Positions 17,211 to 26,322 of a DNA stretch of 64,000 nt are shown here, one piece after another. Made by a program: the position numbers and the translations under genes. The first letter of the stretch is position 1, and every line of letters starts with the position of its first letter. Source of the stretch: Candidatus Poribacteria bacterium (GTDB lineage Bacteria > Poribacteria > WGA-4E > WGA-3G); assembly GCA_028820845.1 (NCBI GenBank), contig JAPPII010000003.1, forward strand, positions 1-64,000. Direction: 5' to 3'. Under the pieces are notes generated by a model. That model made no database searches. It was not told the origin of the DNA and was given only the letters and a program-made list of their open reading frames with translations.

Positions 17211-18095
17211 CTAAAGGAAATCTCGCCGTCGGATACTGAAGTTTAAATCCCGATCTCTGCCCAATAGATAGGGGTTATTATCCGGGGCGACCGCCTCTGA
17301 CGCGGCAAGTACATCTGGCAGGTCAATCGTCTCACACCGAATATCAATTCGATCCGGGTAGACCAGCACCTGCCGCCACATCATCGGATAACAGATAATA
17401 CCGGACGAAACAATACAAAGCATGCCCTGTTCTCGGAAAACTCGGTTGAGATGCAGATGCCCGCAGAAAAACGCCAAAATTTGTTCGTCAAACGGGGTCA
17501 TCACCTCAAGAATCTCCGCAGAATTGGCGATTCTCGAACCGACTCCTTGAAATTCAACACTCGGAAAAGGGAGTTGATGGGAAAAAATGAAGACTTCTTG
17601 CTCGTAATCCCTTGCCCGTTTTAATTCACGTTCCGCCCACGCCAACTGGTTCGTGCTAATATATCCGTGTGTCAAATCTTCCGGCACTTCCTGGGAATCA
17701 AGGAGAATAAATCGAATATCTTCATGGATAAAACAGGTGGATCCCATGCCGTTTATACCGAATCGTGCCAAATAAGAATCTTTGACACCTGTTTCAGGAT
17801 GTAGATCGTGGTTCCCCGGAATATAATAGCAAGGTGCATTTATCTGTTGACCGAGGTGTTGCGCCTTATCAAGTGTAGCCTCGTATTCTTCAGCAGACAT
17901 ACCAAAACTGTTGCCGCCGCATACAATATCTCCACCATGAATCACAAAATCAGGTGCAAAGGCATTCAGTTGTTGAACCAATTTTTCATAAAGCAGGAGA
18001 CTACTTTTTTGTTGTTGTAGTCCACCTGAGAAGTTCTGCGTTGCGTTTAGGTAGAGATGCGTGTCCGTAATAAAGGCAAATTTAAAAAGCGTCAT
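17211..18095 (-). CDS. Calcineurin-like metallophosphoesterase
   Basis: 294 residues with all metal-site blocks: FITDTHLY (D and H), VIHGGDIV, PGNHDLHP and CGHLHLNR. It resembles the Icc/CpdA branch of cyclic-nucleotide or phosphodiester hydrolases. No signal peptide is visible. It stands alone between an ABC ATPase and a methyltransferase, with 121 bases containing a GCTGCT/AGCAGC hairpin (17178-17192) on its downstream side. Confidence 0.9.
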   Translation of the reverse strand: MTLFKFAFITDTHLYLNATQNFSGGLQQQKSSLLLYEKLVQQLNAFAPDFVIHGGDIVCGGNSFGMSAEEYEATLDKAQHLGQQINAPCYYIPGNHDLHPETGVKDSYLARFGINGMGSTCFIHEDIRFILLDSQEVPEDLTHGYISTNQLAWAERELKRARDYEQEVFIFSHQLPFPSVEFQGVGSRIANSAEILEVMTPFDEQILAFFCGHLHLNRVFREQGMLCIVSSGIICYPMMWRQVLVYPDRIDIRCETIDLPDVLAASEAVAPDNNPYLLGRDRDLNFSIRRRDFL

Positions 18096-18159
18096 AGCAT
18101 ATCTCGTTTTCAGGCAAGGTTGGAAATCACACCCGGAAAAGAGGACATTTAATTAATTT

Positions 18160-18903
18160 TTAGGAACGCGGCGGTTTCGTTAGAATTGCAACATAAGTCG
18201 GCATAGTCTTCGAGTCGATATAGCGTTCAGCCCGCCACGCTGTCCCCTCAAGGATGTCCTCCATCTCAGACTTTGAAACAAACAGGTAATCAAACCAGGG
18301 TGTAGCATACTGTCGGTAGCGGATTCGGAATCGCAATTGTCCACTCATTCGCCCCCGGGCCCGGTTAAATTGATGATAAGCCAGGTGACAGGGATCTTCC
18401 GTTTGATAGGGGTCCATTGTTTCGGCTATAATTTTTGCGGTATCCGTTGTCATTGCAGCGAAGCGTCCCAATAGCCACTTCGCTCTTTTATAGTTCCCAA
18501 CGAGTCCGAAATTGTGTCCCATCATGAGGATCGTGTCGAAAGTGCCGATTTTGGAACTCAACTGCGTGATAGGCACGACGCGTGCGTTTTTGAGTCCACG
18601 CTGTTGACACGTCTTGATAGCTAATGGCGAATTGTCGGTTCCCAGAACAGCATGTCCCTGCTTTTGCAGATAAAGGCAGTGCCGTCCTGCACCACAACCG
18701 ATATCCAAAACACGTCCGGCAGCGTGTTTTATTGCGAGTTTCTGGTGTTCAGCCCAATCCTCGTATTCAGCGAAATAGTTGAGAGGTCCCAACCGACTTG
18801 TATCAATGAATCCATCTTCCCTTTCTACAATCTCGCCGGTTTCTCGACCCTTGTGATAATCCGAAAGCAGTTGCCCATAGGCATCTTGGTTGTCAGTTAG
18901 CAC
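18160..18903 (-). CDS. Class I SAM-dependent methyltransferase
   Basis: 247 residues from the GTG at 18903, chosen because AAGGAG lies seven bases before it at the very end of the sulfatase gene; the longer frame to 18972 would sit inside the sulfatase. SAM-binding motif I is RVLDIGCGAGRHC and motif II is VLGTDNSPLAI. The chain ends near YVAILTKP. The start is one base past the sulfatase stop, so the two are co-translated. The substrate is unknown. Confidence 0.88.
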   Translation of the reverse strand: MLTDNQDAYGQLLSDYHKGRETGEIVEREDGFIDTSRLGPLNYFAEYEDWAEHQKLAIKHAAGRVLDIGCGAGRHCLYLQKQGHAVLGTDNSPLAIKTCQQRGLKNARVVPITQLSSKIGTFDTILMMGHNFGLVGNYKRAKWLLGRFAAMTTDTAKIIAETMDPYQTEDPCHLAYHQFNRARGRMSGQLRFRIRYRQYATPWFDYLFVSKSEMEDILEGTAWRAERYIDSKTMPTYVAILTKPPRS

Positions 18904-18904
18904 T

Positions 18905-20257
18905 TTATCGCTCCTTGACGTAGCCGGTCGTCCCATTCGGATTGACCCATTGCGTTTCCCAATGCGTTTCAATCCCGTCGCGCCATCCCTGTGCCGCTTC
19001 TGTCAGTTCAGCAGTGAGTTCGGGGTGTGCGTCTTTCAGATTTCTCGTTTCTCCCATGTCGGCTTCCAGATTGGCGAGGTGTACATCGTCTTCGGGTGGA
19101 GTCCCCTCAACCAATTGCCCGTTGAGTACTAATTTCCAATTATCGCGGCGCACAGCAGTCTGCTTGCCCATCTCCCAATAGATTTCACGATGCGGGGTGG
19201 GTTCACCGTCTACAACCATAGGCAGGACATCCCGCCCATCAAGTTCGTACTCCGATGGGTCACCACCGGTTGCGGCGAGAAAGGTTGGGAAGACATCCAT
19301 TGCCGCTCCAATTTCACCAATGACTTGTCCAGCAGGAATTTGCTGGGGCCAGCTCATAATTCCCGGTGAACGGATACCGCCTTCGTAAAGGCTGAATTTA
19401 TGTCCTTTCAATTTACCAGCAGTGCCGCCGTAATAGGGATCTTGTGTACCGTCCAACCAGTTTCGCGTTTCCCGCGAGGGACCGTTGTCGCTCTGGAAAT
19501 AGGAGAAGGTGTTTTCCGCGAGTCCAAGTCTTTCTAACTCCGCGAAGATTTCACCGACGCTATCATCAACGGCACTCAGCATTGCCGCCATAATTTGCCT
19601 GTCCCACGGCAGATCCGGGAAGCGATCAACGTATTTCTGTGGCGCGTGCATCGGATAGTGTGGCGCGTTGTAAGGTACATAAAGGAAAAAAGGCTTCCCG
19701 AGTTCGACGGATTTGCGAATGTATTGAATCGCGTACTCTGTAATAAGTTCAGTGAAGTATTCGCCGTTTCGGTAAATTTCCTCACCGTTTTCCCAGAGGT
19801 CATGTGTCTGGTCCATGTCAGGTCGTGCCATACCCCAGTAGAAGATGTGCGAAAAAAAGTCAATGCAGCCTGCCATGAATCCGAACCAGTCGTCGAACCC
19901 GTGGTGCTCCGGCCGCGATCCGTCCGCAAGTCCCAAATGCCATTTACCAGACATAGCAGTGTAGTAGCCGTGCGCTTTGAGTGCCGTTGCAAGTGTTGGG
20001 ACAGAAGGCGGCAGTCCTGTTGCAGTGCGATGTCCCGCTAAAATGGAGCGGACCCCTGCGTGGCACGGGTAGCGTCCTGTTAATAGTGAGGCACGCGAAG
20101 GCGAACAGACAGGTGAATTTGAGTACCAATCTGTGAACCGAACTCCCTCTGCCGCCATTCTATCAAGGTGCGGCGTTTTGAAATCCGTTGCTCCCATACA
20201 GGATAGGTCGCCGTATCCTTGGTCATCGGTTAAAAAGATAATAAAATTAGGCTGCAT
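18905..20257 (-). CDS. Sulfatase (arylsulfatase A-like)
   Basis: 450 residues. The metal-binding DDQGYGD is near residue 11. The CSPSR motif has its Cys at about residue 51 and must be turned into formylglycine for activity. Later segments include GKWHLG and DNGPS. No signal peptide is apparent, so it is probably cytoplasmic or exported by an unusual route. It likely removes sulfate from sulfated polysaccharides. Activation needs an FGE-type enzyme; neither SUMF1-domain protein in this window has the catalytic Cys pair, so the activator is encoded elsewhere. Confidence 0.93.
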   Translation of the reverse strand: MQPNFIIFLTDDQGYGDLSCMGATDFKTPHLDRMAAEGVRFTDWYSNSPVCSPSRASLLTGRYPCHAGVRSILAGHRTATGLPPSVPTLATALKAHGYYTAMSGKWHLGLADGSRPEHHGFDDWFGFMAGCIDFFSHIFYWGMARPDMDQTHDLWENGEEIYRNGEYFTELITEYAIQYIRKSVELGKPFFLYVPYNAPHYPMHAPQKYVDRFPDLPWDRQIMAAMLSAVDDSVGEIFAELERLGLAENTFSYFQSDNGPSRETRNWLDGTQDPYYGGTAGKLKGHKFSLYEGGIRSPGIMSWPQQIPAGQVIGEIGAAMDVFPTFLAATGGDPSEYELDGRDVLPMVVDGEPTPHREIYWEMGKQTAVRRDNWKLVLNGQLVEGTPPEDDVHLANLEADMGETRNLKDAHPELTAELTEAAQGWRDGIETHWETQWVNPNGTTGYVKER

Positions 20258-20277
20258 TCTTCTACTTCTCCATAGAC

Positions 20278-21816
20278 TTATTTTTTCCAGAAACTCCGGT
20301 CAAGGCTCCGATATTGTATCGCTTCAGAGACATGCACCGCCTCTATATTCGGGTTGTGATCTAAGTCGGCGATGGTGCGTGCGACTTTCAAAATCCGATC
20401 ATAGGCACGCGCACTCAACCCTAACTGGTTAATCGCCACCCGGAGCAGCTCCTGTGCTTGGGAATCGACCTTGCAATACTCTCGAATCTGTCTCGGTTGC
20501 ATAGTCGCGTTGGCATGTATCGTCGTGCCAGCGAAACGCAGTTGTTGGGCGTGGCGTGCTGCCTCAACCCTTCTCTGAACAATTGCTGAAGGTTCCCCAG
20601 TCGTCTCATCAGCGAGTTCCGCGTATTTCACGGCTGGCACCTCAACCTGAATGTCGATTCTATCCAACAGTGGACCGGAAATACGGGAGACATAGTTCTG
20701 AATCTGGGTCTGTGAGCATTTACAGTCTCGGGTCGGGTCGCTGAAAAATCCACATGGACAAGGATTCATCGCCGCAACAAGCATGAAATTGGCGGGATAC
20801 GTGAGGGATGCCGCTGCCCGGGAGATTGTCACCTGTCGATCCTCAAGGGGCTGCCGCATAACCTCAAGGACGTTCCGTCTGAATTCAGGGAGTTCGTCCA
20901 AAAAAAGGACACCGTTGTGTGCGAGGCTCACTTCACCGGGACGTGGGATATTTCCGCCGCCGATTAAGCCTGCATCTGAAATGGTATGATGTGGGGAGCG
21001 ATACGGACGTGTTACAACCAAAGGTGTGTCGCTTGGAAGGATACCGACAATGCTTTGAATCTTGGTTGTTTCTAAGGATTCCTCGTTTGAAAGTCTGGGT
21101 AGAATCGACGGAATCCGTTTTGCAATCATCGTTTTACCAGAACCGGGGGGTCCAATCATAATGAGGTTATGTCCACCTGCGGCGGCGACTTCAACGGCAC
21201 GTTTAACGTGTTCTTGCCCTTTTACATCGAGTAAATCAAGAAGAGATTCTGGCGGTGTGCTCTCTGTGTCAGGGTCGCGTGTATGCGGTTCTGGAGATAT
21301 TTCCTTTTCGGAATTAAGGAAGGCAGCAGCTTCTGCTAAACTCGCAACTGGATAGACGTTCACATCTTCTACAATAGCCGCTTCTCTGGCGTTCTCAGCT
21401 GGTAGAATGAGGTCCTGAACCCCGTTTTCTTTTCCAGCGATAGCGATGGGAAGCGCGCCTTGTATGCCGCGAACACTCCCATCAAGAGCAAGTTCGCCCA
21501 AAACTATCGCATTTTCAAGCCGTGTTGGAACTACCTGATTGGTAGCAGCCATAACACCGATTGCGATAGGAAGATCAAACGCCGAGCCCGCTTTTCGGAT
21601 GTCCGCCGGTGCAAGGTTTGCTGTGATTCGGGTTTGTGGAAAGTAGAAGCCAGAGTTCTTAATAGCTGCAGTAACTCGGTCTCTGCTCTCCTTGATAGCA
21701 CTGTCAGGTAAGCCAACGGTGCTGAAAGACGGGAGTCCACCAGCGACATCGACTTCAACTTTCACAATATAAGCGTCAATTCCCAGCATTGCACTGCTCA
21801 GGACTGTTGCGAGCAT
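20278..21816 (-). CDS. comM: YifB/ComM-family Mg-chelatase-like AAA+ ATPase
   Basis: 512 residues, usual length. The N-terminal ChlI-like/Lon-S5 fold includes [18 protein letters not shown]. The AAA+ core has GPPGSGKT (Walker A) and FLDELPEF (Walker B), then the NPCPCG region with a CxC...C cluster. ComM is a hexameric helicase that aids branch migration during natural transformation. Start ATG at 21816 with GAAGG upstream and a strong promoter at 21852-21881. Confidence 0.94.
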   Translation of the reverse strand: MLATVLSSAMLGIDAYIVKVEVDVAGGLPSFSTVGLPDSAIKESRDRVTAAIKNSGFYFPQTRITANLAPADIRKAGSAFDLPIAIGVMAATNQVVPTRLENAIVLGELALDGSVRGIQGALPIAIAGKENGVQDLILPAENAREAAIVEDVNVYPVASLAEAAAFLNSEKEISPEPHTRDPDTESTPPESLLDLLDVKGQEHVKRAVEVAAAGGHNLIMIGPPGSGKTMIAKRIPSILPRLSNEESLETTKIQSIVGILPSDTPLVVTRPYRSPHHTISDAGLIGGGNIPRPGEVSLAHNGVLFLDELPEFRRNVLEVMRQPLEDRQVTISRAAASLTYPANFMLVAAMNPCPCGFFSDPTRDCKCSQTQIQNYVSRISGPLLDRIDIQVEVPAVKYAELADETTGEPSAIVQRRVEAARHAQQLRFAGTTIHANATMQPRQIREYCKVDSQAQELLRVAINQLGLSARAYDRILKVARTIADLDHNPNIEAVHVSEAIQYRSLDRSFWKK

Positions 21817-21851
21817 ACATGTATTTCCTTCAAATAATAAATTCTGATGGT

Positions 21852-21881
21852 ATTATATCACGCCGAAAAACGAGGTGTCAA
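21852..21881 (-). promoter_or_regulatory. Consensus promoter of comM
   Basis: The minus strand reads TTGACA, 18 bases, TATAAT, about 35 bases before the comM start. Confidence 0.7.
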
Positions 21882-21891
21882 CGCCTTTCCG

Positions 21892-22911
21892 CTAATTTGG
21901 ATCCCCGGTAAGTTTGTGTAACATCTGTAGCTGCCTCTGGTTGGCTATTACTAACAAAGCATCGCCAGCGACAATTTTCGTATCTCCGGGTGGATTATAG
22001 CGGAATGCTCCATCCCTATCCTGGATTGCAATAACAACCAACCCGGTCTGTTCTTGAATGTTAGCGGCTTTGAGAGAGATGCCTTCAAGTTGGGAGTTTT
22101 CTTGAATAATGGACTCCGTAAAGTGCGCACCGTCTCGATTTTGGGTCATATTTTCCAAAAACCCTACAAGCTGCGGTTGGAGTATACCGGTTGCGAGACG
22201 GAGTCCGCCAATGTGGTCGGGCAAGACGACTTCATCAGCACCGGCGGTGATGAGTTTTCCCGGAGAGTTATCTTCAACGGCTTTGGAAGCTATCTTTAAA
22301 CGAGGATTCAATTTTCTTGCAGAAATCACGACGAAGAGATTGTCTTGGTCGCGGCTGAGACATGTGACAAGTCCATGGGCACGCTCAATCCCTGCGCGTA
22401 TGAGCAATTCGTCATCAGTTGCATCCCCATGGAGATATGGAAAGTCTCGTGTGTCAGAAAGTTGAATAAGCCGTTCTTCATCGAACTCAATACCGACAAA
22501 CGCTACTTCTGACCTTATCATTTCATCAAGGACATGTACGCCGGTGTCACCGAGTCCACAAACAATATAGTGATCTGATAATTTATCGACAGTTCGGACC
22601 ATTTTTTGTTGTCGGAAAAAATTTTGTAATTGTCCCTCGATTAAAAAAGCAGTAGCGATAGTGACACAATAGGTGAACACACCAATTCCACCAATGAGGA
22701 GCAGTATTGTGAAAATACGTCCGTTATCGCTCATTTTCAAATCATCGTGACCGGCGGTTGTTAAGGTGATGACAGTCATATAGATTGCATCAAGAAGCCG
22801 CCATCCATGTTCCGGGTTGTTTCTTTCGATGATTAAGTACCCGAGCGTTCCGGTCAGAAGCAACCCCCAGAGCATAACAAAAGCGATTATGATTTTGCGT
22901 TGGTAATTCAT
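21892..22911 (-). CDS. Potassium channel-like protein with TrkA-N/TrkA-C domains
   Basis: 339 residues. It has two membrane helices (about 8-26 and 68-92) around a pore loop, then a RCK/TrkA-N domain (IVCGLGDTGVHVL, GxGxxG) and a C-terminal TrkA-C domain. The pore loop reads TLTTAGHDD where K+ channels have T-x-G-Y-G-D, so the Tyr-Gly core is replaced by His-Asp. The rest of the family layout is intact. It may conduct another ion or be poorly selective; that is inference. The start is close behind GAGGAGA. Confidence 0.85.
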   Translation of the reverse strand: MNYQRKIIIAFVMLWGLLLTGTLGYLIIERNNPEHGWRLLDAIYMTVITLTTAGHDDLKMSDNGRIFTILLLIGGIGVFTYCVTIATAFLIEGQLQNFFRQQKMVRTVDKLSDHYIVCGLGDTGVHVLDEMIRSEVAFVGIEFDEERLIQLSDTRDFPYLHGDATDDELLIRAGIERAHGLVTCLSRDQDNLFVVISARKLNPRLKIASKAVEDNSPGKLITAGADEVVLPDHIGGLRLATGILQPQLVGFLENMTQNRDGAHFTESIIQENSQLEGISLKAANIQEQTGLVVIAIQDRDGAFRYNPPGDTKIVAGDALLVIANQRQLQMLHKLTGDPN

Positions 22912-22987
22912 TCTCCTCTTTTTTTAGTAGCAATGTGATTGGCATTTTCCCAAGCGCGCCGTCTGAATCCGCGTAATACTTCTGAGG

Positions 22988-24043
22988 CTAATATCGCCTC
23001 TTAGCACTGCGTTTGACAGCGGGATTTGGATCGTGCCGAGCAATGTCAAAGAGTGCTTGGTACGCAATTCTATCAAGCAGCGGTAGGAGCCTTGCGACTT
23101 CCATGCGGACGCAGGCTGCTGGGTCTTTGAGGCCGCGTTCAAACCAGCGTTCGGGATCGTCCGCGTCGTGTTTCGCGAGTGCCGCGAGGGCACCGGCGCG
23201 GATGCGTTTATTCTTCAATCGGGCATACGGCAAAAGCGGGGCAACGTATCCATCATCGCAGCGCTGCATAATTCGCAAAGCATTGCACACTACATCCACC
23301 GATTCGTCTTCAAGATGCAAAACGCACCAATCAAAGAGTTCCTCCGTTCCGATTTTTTCGAGAAACTGAAGTCCGCGTATCCGTCGTTTTGGACTTTGAT
23401 CGGAAATGTCAACAATCGCTTTGATATAATCTGCATCAACCTTTGTTGGTTGTAGCGACTCTTCCGGTGTATCGGGATACAAAACGCGAACCGCAATAGT
23501 GTCATTCTGAAGATGCTGAATCGGTAGGACTTCAGGGTTGAACGGCATCTTGTCAAAGAACGCGGGTAACCACTGCTTCCCTTTCGTAAAAAACTCCTGC
23601 CAATCAATGCGCCTGCCGGTACCTGACCTCATCCGATTATCCATCCAATGTGCCAACCGAACGATGCCCCAATGGTTACGGCTCACGCCGTTGTGGGAAT
23701 AGAGTCCAAGTTGAGAGTTAATCCATTGTGCCAGTGCAGCGGGATAGGCAAGCAGTTCAAAAAAGTTAGATTGTAGGGGCTGAATAGAGAGGCATTCGTT
23801 AATGGCTATAATGCCACCTCGTACATGAATTTTGCCCGGACCGAGGCGGATACGGAGTTCGTCGGGTTCGAGTTCAGTTTGCAAGACAACCGGTCGATCA
23901 TGTTTCCGTCGCGCCTTGTGCTCGGCGCGGTTCTTAGCATAGTTCCAGTGGTTTGTGAACCAAACGGCACCGCCGCGTGGACGAAATCCGTTTTCAATGA
24001 TACCTCTCGCGCTACCTAAGGTCGTGCCGTGATAGAATTCCAT
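22988..24043 (-). CDS. ART-like domain fused to HEAT repeats
   Basis: 351 residues. The N-terminus (FYHGTT, IIENGF, AVWFTNHWNYAKNRAE, then VVLQTEL) resembles the ADP-ribosyltransferase/KptA-like fold, with H5 of HGT, an FT/YA strand pair and a possible catalytic acid further on. From about residue 190 it turns into HEAT-like helix pairs (GTEELFDWCVLHLEDESVDVV, KNKRIRAGALAALAKHD and so on), a protein-binding solenoid. Start ATG 24043, with AGGGG eight bases upstream. A modifier domain guided by a HEAT scaffold is my inference; the ART assignment is tentative. Confidence 0.7.
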   Translation of the reverse strand: MEFYHGTTLGSARGIIENGFRPRGGAVWFTNHWNYAKNRAEHKARRKHDRPVVLQTELEPDELRIRLGPGKIHVRGGIIAINECLSIQPLQSNFFELLAYPAALAQWINSQLGLYSHNGVSRNHWGIVRLAHWMDNRMRSGTGRRIDWQEFFTKGKQWLPAFFDKMPFNPEVLPIQHLQNDTIAVRVLYPDTPEESLQPTKVDADYIKAIVDISDQSPKRRIRGLQFLEKIGTEELFDWCVLHLEDESVDVVCNALRIMQRCDDGYVAPLLPYARLKNKRIRAGALAALAKHDADDPERWFERGLKDPAACVRMEVARLLPLLDRIAYQALFDIARHDPNPAVKRSAKRRY

Positions 24044-24161
24044 AAACAATTCCCCTTAAAGTTTTAACAGGGTTAACCCGATTCATGACAGATAATTCGT
24101 GAAAATCGGCAATGTTTACGGGCGTGAGGCGATTATGACTGAGTTCTCGGTGCGTTTTCTG

Positions 24162-24557
24162 TTAAGCGGCACCTTCACTTTCCCCAACCGCTGTGTCTTT
24201 ATCTGTCTCCTCATCCGCGGGTATCTCTTCCGCAGTTTCTTCAGTCGTTGTTTTCGCTTGTGCAGCTGCCTCATGTCTACTGAGCGCACGCACGTAGCCC
24301 ATTCTCAACTCATAGAGCGTGTTCGCCAAGAAGTTGGTTTCCGGTGCTGTGAGATTCCCCTTGGTCTTTTCCTCAAGCATCTCAATGGTATCAATAATAT
24401 GTTTCACGAGTGGAAGGTTGATGACCACTTCATCGGTTTCGGGGTTAGGAATACCATTTAAGTAGAGCCGTCCGGTTTCCACAAGGTTCGCCAGATAACT
24501 AATAAAATCAACAGGTGGAAGGTGCTGCGCTTCCTCCTGAGCCGTAGTCTCTTCCAT
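24162..24557 (-). CDS. DUF1844 protein
   Basis: 131 residues. The core VDFISYLANLVETGRLYLNG, with VKHIIDTIEMLEEKTKGNL after it, is the DUF1844 pattern, a short helical domain of unknown role common in many phyla. Both ends are acidic and low-complexity (EETAEEIPADEETDKD). GGAG precedes the ATG. Monocistronic in appearance. Confidence 0.85.
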   Translation of the reverse strand: MEETTAQEEAQHLPPVDFISYLANLVETGRLYLNGIPNPETDEVVINLPLVKHIIDTIEMLEEKTKGNLTAPETNFLANTLYELRMGYVRALSRHEAAAQAKTTTEETAEEIPADEETDKDTAVGESEGAA

Positions 24558-24619
24558 TTATTATTCTTACTCCTGATTTGTTTCGATACAGAGGACAGAT
24601 GTTTGCACAAAAGACGCAG

Positions 24620-24991
24620 TTATTCCTCATCAAAGATAATGATTTGTGCGAGTAAGCTGCCTGCTTGATTATTGTTGTGTGGATTTTCATTCATAGCGAG
24701 AAAGATAACACCGTCCGCAGGCGCCGGATTGTCATAGCGCGAACCGACAGCAAAAACGGTGTCCTCAATTTTAGCGACAAGTGCGCCGATATTCGTGCCG
24801 GGTAGCAGGTAGTCACTGGATCCAGGGGTCTTTGGGACCCCATCGGCACCACACCATCCAGTCCTATTTTGCAAATCCGGGGACCACGCGCCTTCTGCAT
24901 CAATAATGAGCCGTTGTCCTTTTTTTACGCGTACGTAACTTTCCTGCCAAACGGGACTTGGACGCGCCGTTCGGATAACAGTTAATGCCAT
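24620..24991 (-). CDS. PA-IL (LecA)-like lectin-domain protein
   Basis: 123 residues from the ATG at 24991, with GGAGG upstream; an in-frame ATG at 25003 is the alternative. The layout VRVKKGQRLIIDAEGAW, then GALVAKI, FAVGSRYD, and a late MNENPHNNNQAGSL, resembles the beta-sandwich of PA-IL-like galactose lectins, in which a Ca-binding ND-x-PGNN loop binds sugar. No signal peptide. A role in binding sugars is a family-based guess. Confidence 0.7.
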   Translation of the reverse strand: MALTVIRTARPSPVWQESYVRVKKGQRLIIDAEGAWSPDLQNRTGWCGADGVPKTPGSSDYLLPGTNIGALVAKIEDTVFAVGSRYDNPAPADGVIFLAMNENPHNNNQAGSLLAQIIIFDEE

Positions 24992-25013
24992 ATATGCCTC
25001 CATCTATTGGCTA

Positions 25014-25103
25014 TCAGCCGTCAGCGGTCAGTTGTTTGTCGGGTAAACCCTACGGGTATTGCCACAACCTGTTGTTAACCGACGGTTTCTGACCGCTGAC
25101 TGC
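25014..25103. repeat. MITE-like inverted repeat between lectin and cyclophilin genes
   Basis: A perfect 12-base inverted repeat, GTCAGCGGTCAG at 25020-25031 and CTGACCGCTGAC at 25089-25100, encloses a second imperfect pair (GTCGGGTAA / TTAACCGAC). Related GGCTGT-CAGCAGTC text recurs at 38375-38450 and inside the UxaA gene at 48144-48171. Confidence 0.6.
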
Positions 25104-25114
25104 CGACGACCCTC

Positions 25115-25717
25115 TTACTCTTTGTCTCGGATAGTAATATTCGTGATTGCATCACCCATAGCGATGCTGTCAACGACATCCATGCCGCTGATAATGTTCC
25201 CGAAAATGGTGTAATCACTATCAAGAATTGCGTCTCCTCGGCAGATAAAGAATTCGGATGCGTAGGAAACGCTTGCCCCCTCTTCTTTCGCCATAGCAAC
25301 AACGCCTCGCGACATTTCTTGCGAACCGTTCTCAATAGGGAGCGTATCTCCAGCGGCAAGTTTCGATCCTGCTTGGATGAGGAGTTCTTCAGCGCGGTTA
25401 AACTTCTCACCCTTGTAATACATGACCTGCGCGTTTTTGATGAAATTCTTGGAAGTTTCCGGGGCTTCGGTTGCGAGAAATTCAAATTCAATGGTGCCTT
25501 TTGCCGTTTCAATGACGGCTACCACGGTTGCTGGGTCAATCTGTGGTTTCGCCGTGGGCTGTGTTGTGCCTGTACCTGCACGACGTGCGCGCGGTACGGG
25601 TGCCGGCCTATCTTCCTGGGCACAACTGAGCACGAACGTAGCAAAGAAACTCGCCAAAATCAAGAGTGCTGCAGTTGCGAAGGGTTGGTTTTGCTTATTC
25701 CGCTGTTGCCTTAACAT
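25115..25717 (-). CDS. Lipoprotein peptidyl-prolyl isomerase (cyclophilin type)
   Basis: 200 residues. The signal segment ends FVLSCAQ, a good lipobox, so the protein is probably a lipid-anchored envelope foldase. The cyclophilin domain runs from about residue 63 (VAVIETAKGTIEFEFLATEAP), with reduced active-site motifs (GVVAMAKEEG, SEFFICRGD, FGNIISGMDVVDSI). The usual FHR around the catalytic Arg is replaced by the GEKFNRAEE region, so catalysis may be weak. It overlaps the end of the next cyclophilin gene by 23 bases. Confidence 0.88.
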   Translation of the reverse strand: MLRQQRNKQNQPFATAALLILASFFATFVLSCAQEDRPAPVPRARRAGTGTTQPTAKPQIDPATVVAVIETAKGTIEFEFLATEAPETSKNFIKNAQVMYYKGEKFNRAEELLIQAGSKLAAGDTLPIENGSQEMSRGVVAMAKEEGASVSYASEFFICRGDAILDSDYTIFGNIISGMDVVDSIAMGDAITNITIRDKE

Positions 25718-26300
25718 ATTTTGACTTCGCCTCCAATCGAATTCTGGTCATGACATCGTCTATCTCTAAGAGATCAACGACATCCATCCCTTGAACAACA
25801 CCACCAAAGGTCGTGTACTGTCCGTCAAGGTGGGGTTGGGGTTTGAAGCAAATGTAGAATTGGCTCCCGGCTGAGTTCGGCGCGTTTGCCCGAGCCATCG
25901 CCACAGTCCCTCTGACATGTGGACGTTGGTTCGGATTTGTGTACTCGTCGACGATATTCCAACCGGGACCGCCTGTTCCATCGCCTTCTGGACACCCGCC
26001 CTGAATGATATTCAGACCGGGCGCGTCGACTTTCCTATGAAATGTCAATCCATCGTAGAATTTCATGTTAATCAATTTAATGAAGTTATCAACTGCCACG
26101 GGCGCAGCGTCAGGATAGAACTCAAACACAAATATGCCTTTATCAGTTGTAACGACCGCGACCTGCTCTTCAGGTGTTAGGTTACGATTGAAGGGGAGCG
26201 CGCAGCCGACTACGGTTATGAACAAAAGTAGAAATGTCAAACTTCCATAGAATGAACCTCGACTTGAAAATTGTAAAAAAAGATGACAAACAGTTTTCAT
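25695..26300 (-). CDS. Lipoprotein peptidyl-prolyl isomerase (cyclophilin type), second copy
   Basis: 201 residues from the ATG at 26300 (AGGAGGG four bases before). The signal ends ITVVGCALP with a lipobox Cys. The active-site blocks are better kept than in its downstream paralogue: GLTFHRKVD (catalytic Arg), IQGGCPEGDGTGGPGW, GTVAMARANAPNSAGSQFYI and FGGVVQGMDVVD. The two cyclophilin genes overlap and are co-transcribed, probably acting on exported proteins. Confidence 0.92.
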   Translation of the reverse strand: MKTVCHLFLQFSSRGSFYGSLTFLLLFITVVGCALPFNRNLTPEEQVAVVTTDKGIFVFEFYPDAAPVAVDNFIKLINMKFYDGLTFHRKVDAPGLNIIQGGCPEGDGTGGPGWNIVDEYTNPNQRPHVRGTVAMARANAPNSAGSQFYICFKPQPHLDGQYTTFGGVVQGMDVVDLLEIDDVMTRIRLEAKSKYVKATAE

Positions 26301-26322
26301 TGACCCTCCTGTGCGATTGCGG

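Noticed and set aside
17122-17214. 30-codon plus-strand frame beginning GTG after a GGGAG (VKLGIHNFFKNPHRADVAML)
   Set aside because: Short, no supporting context, and convergent with the phosphoesterase stop. Probably chance.
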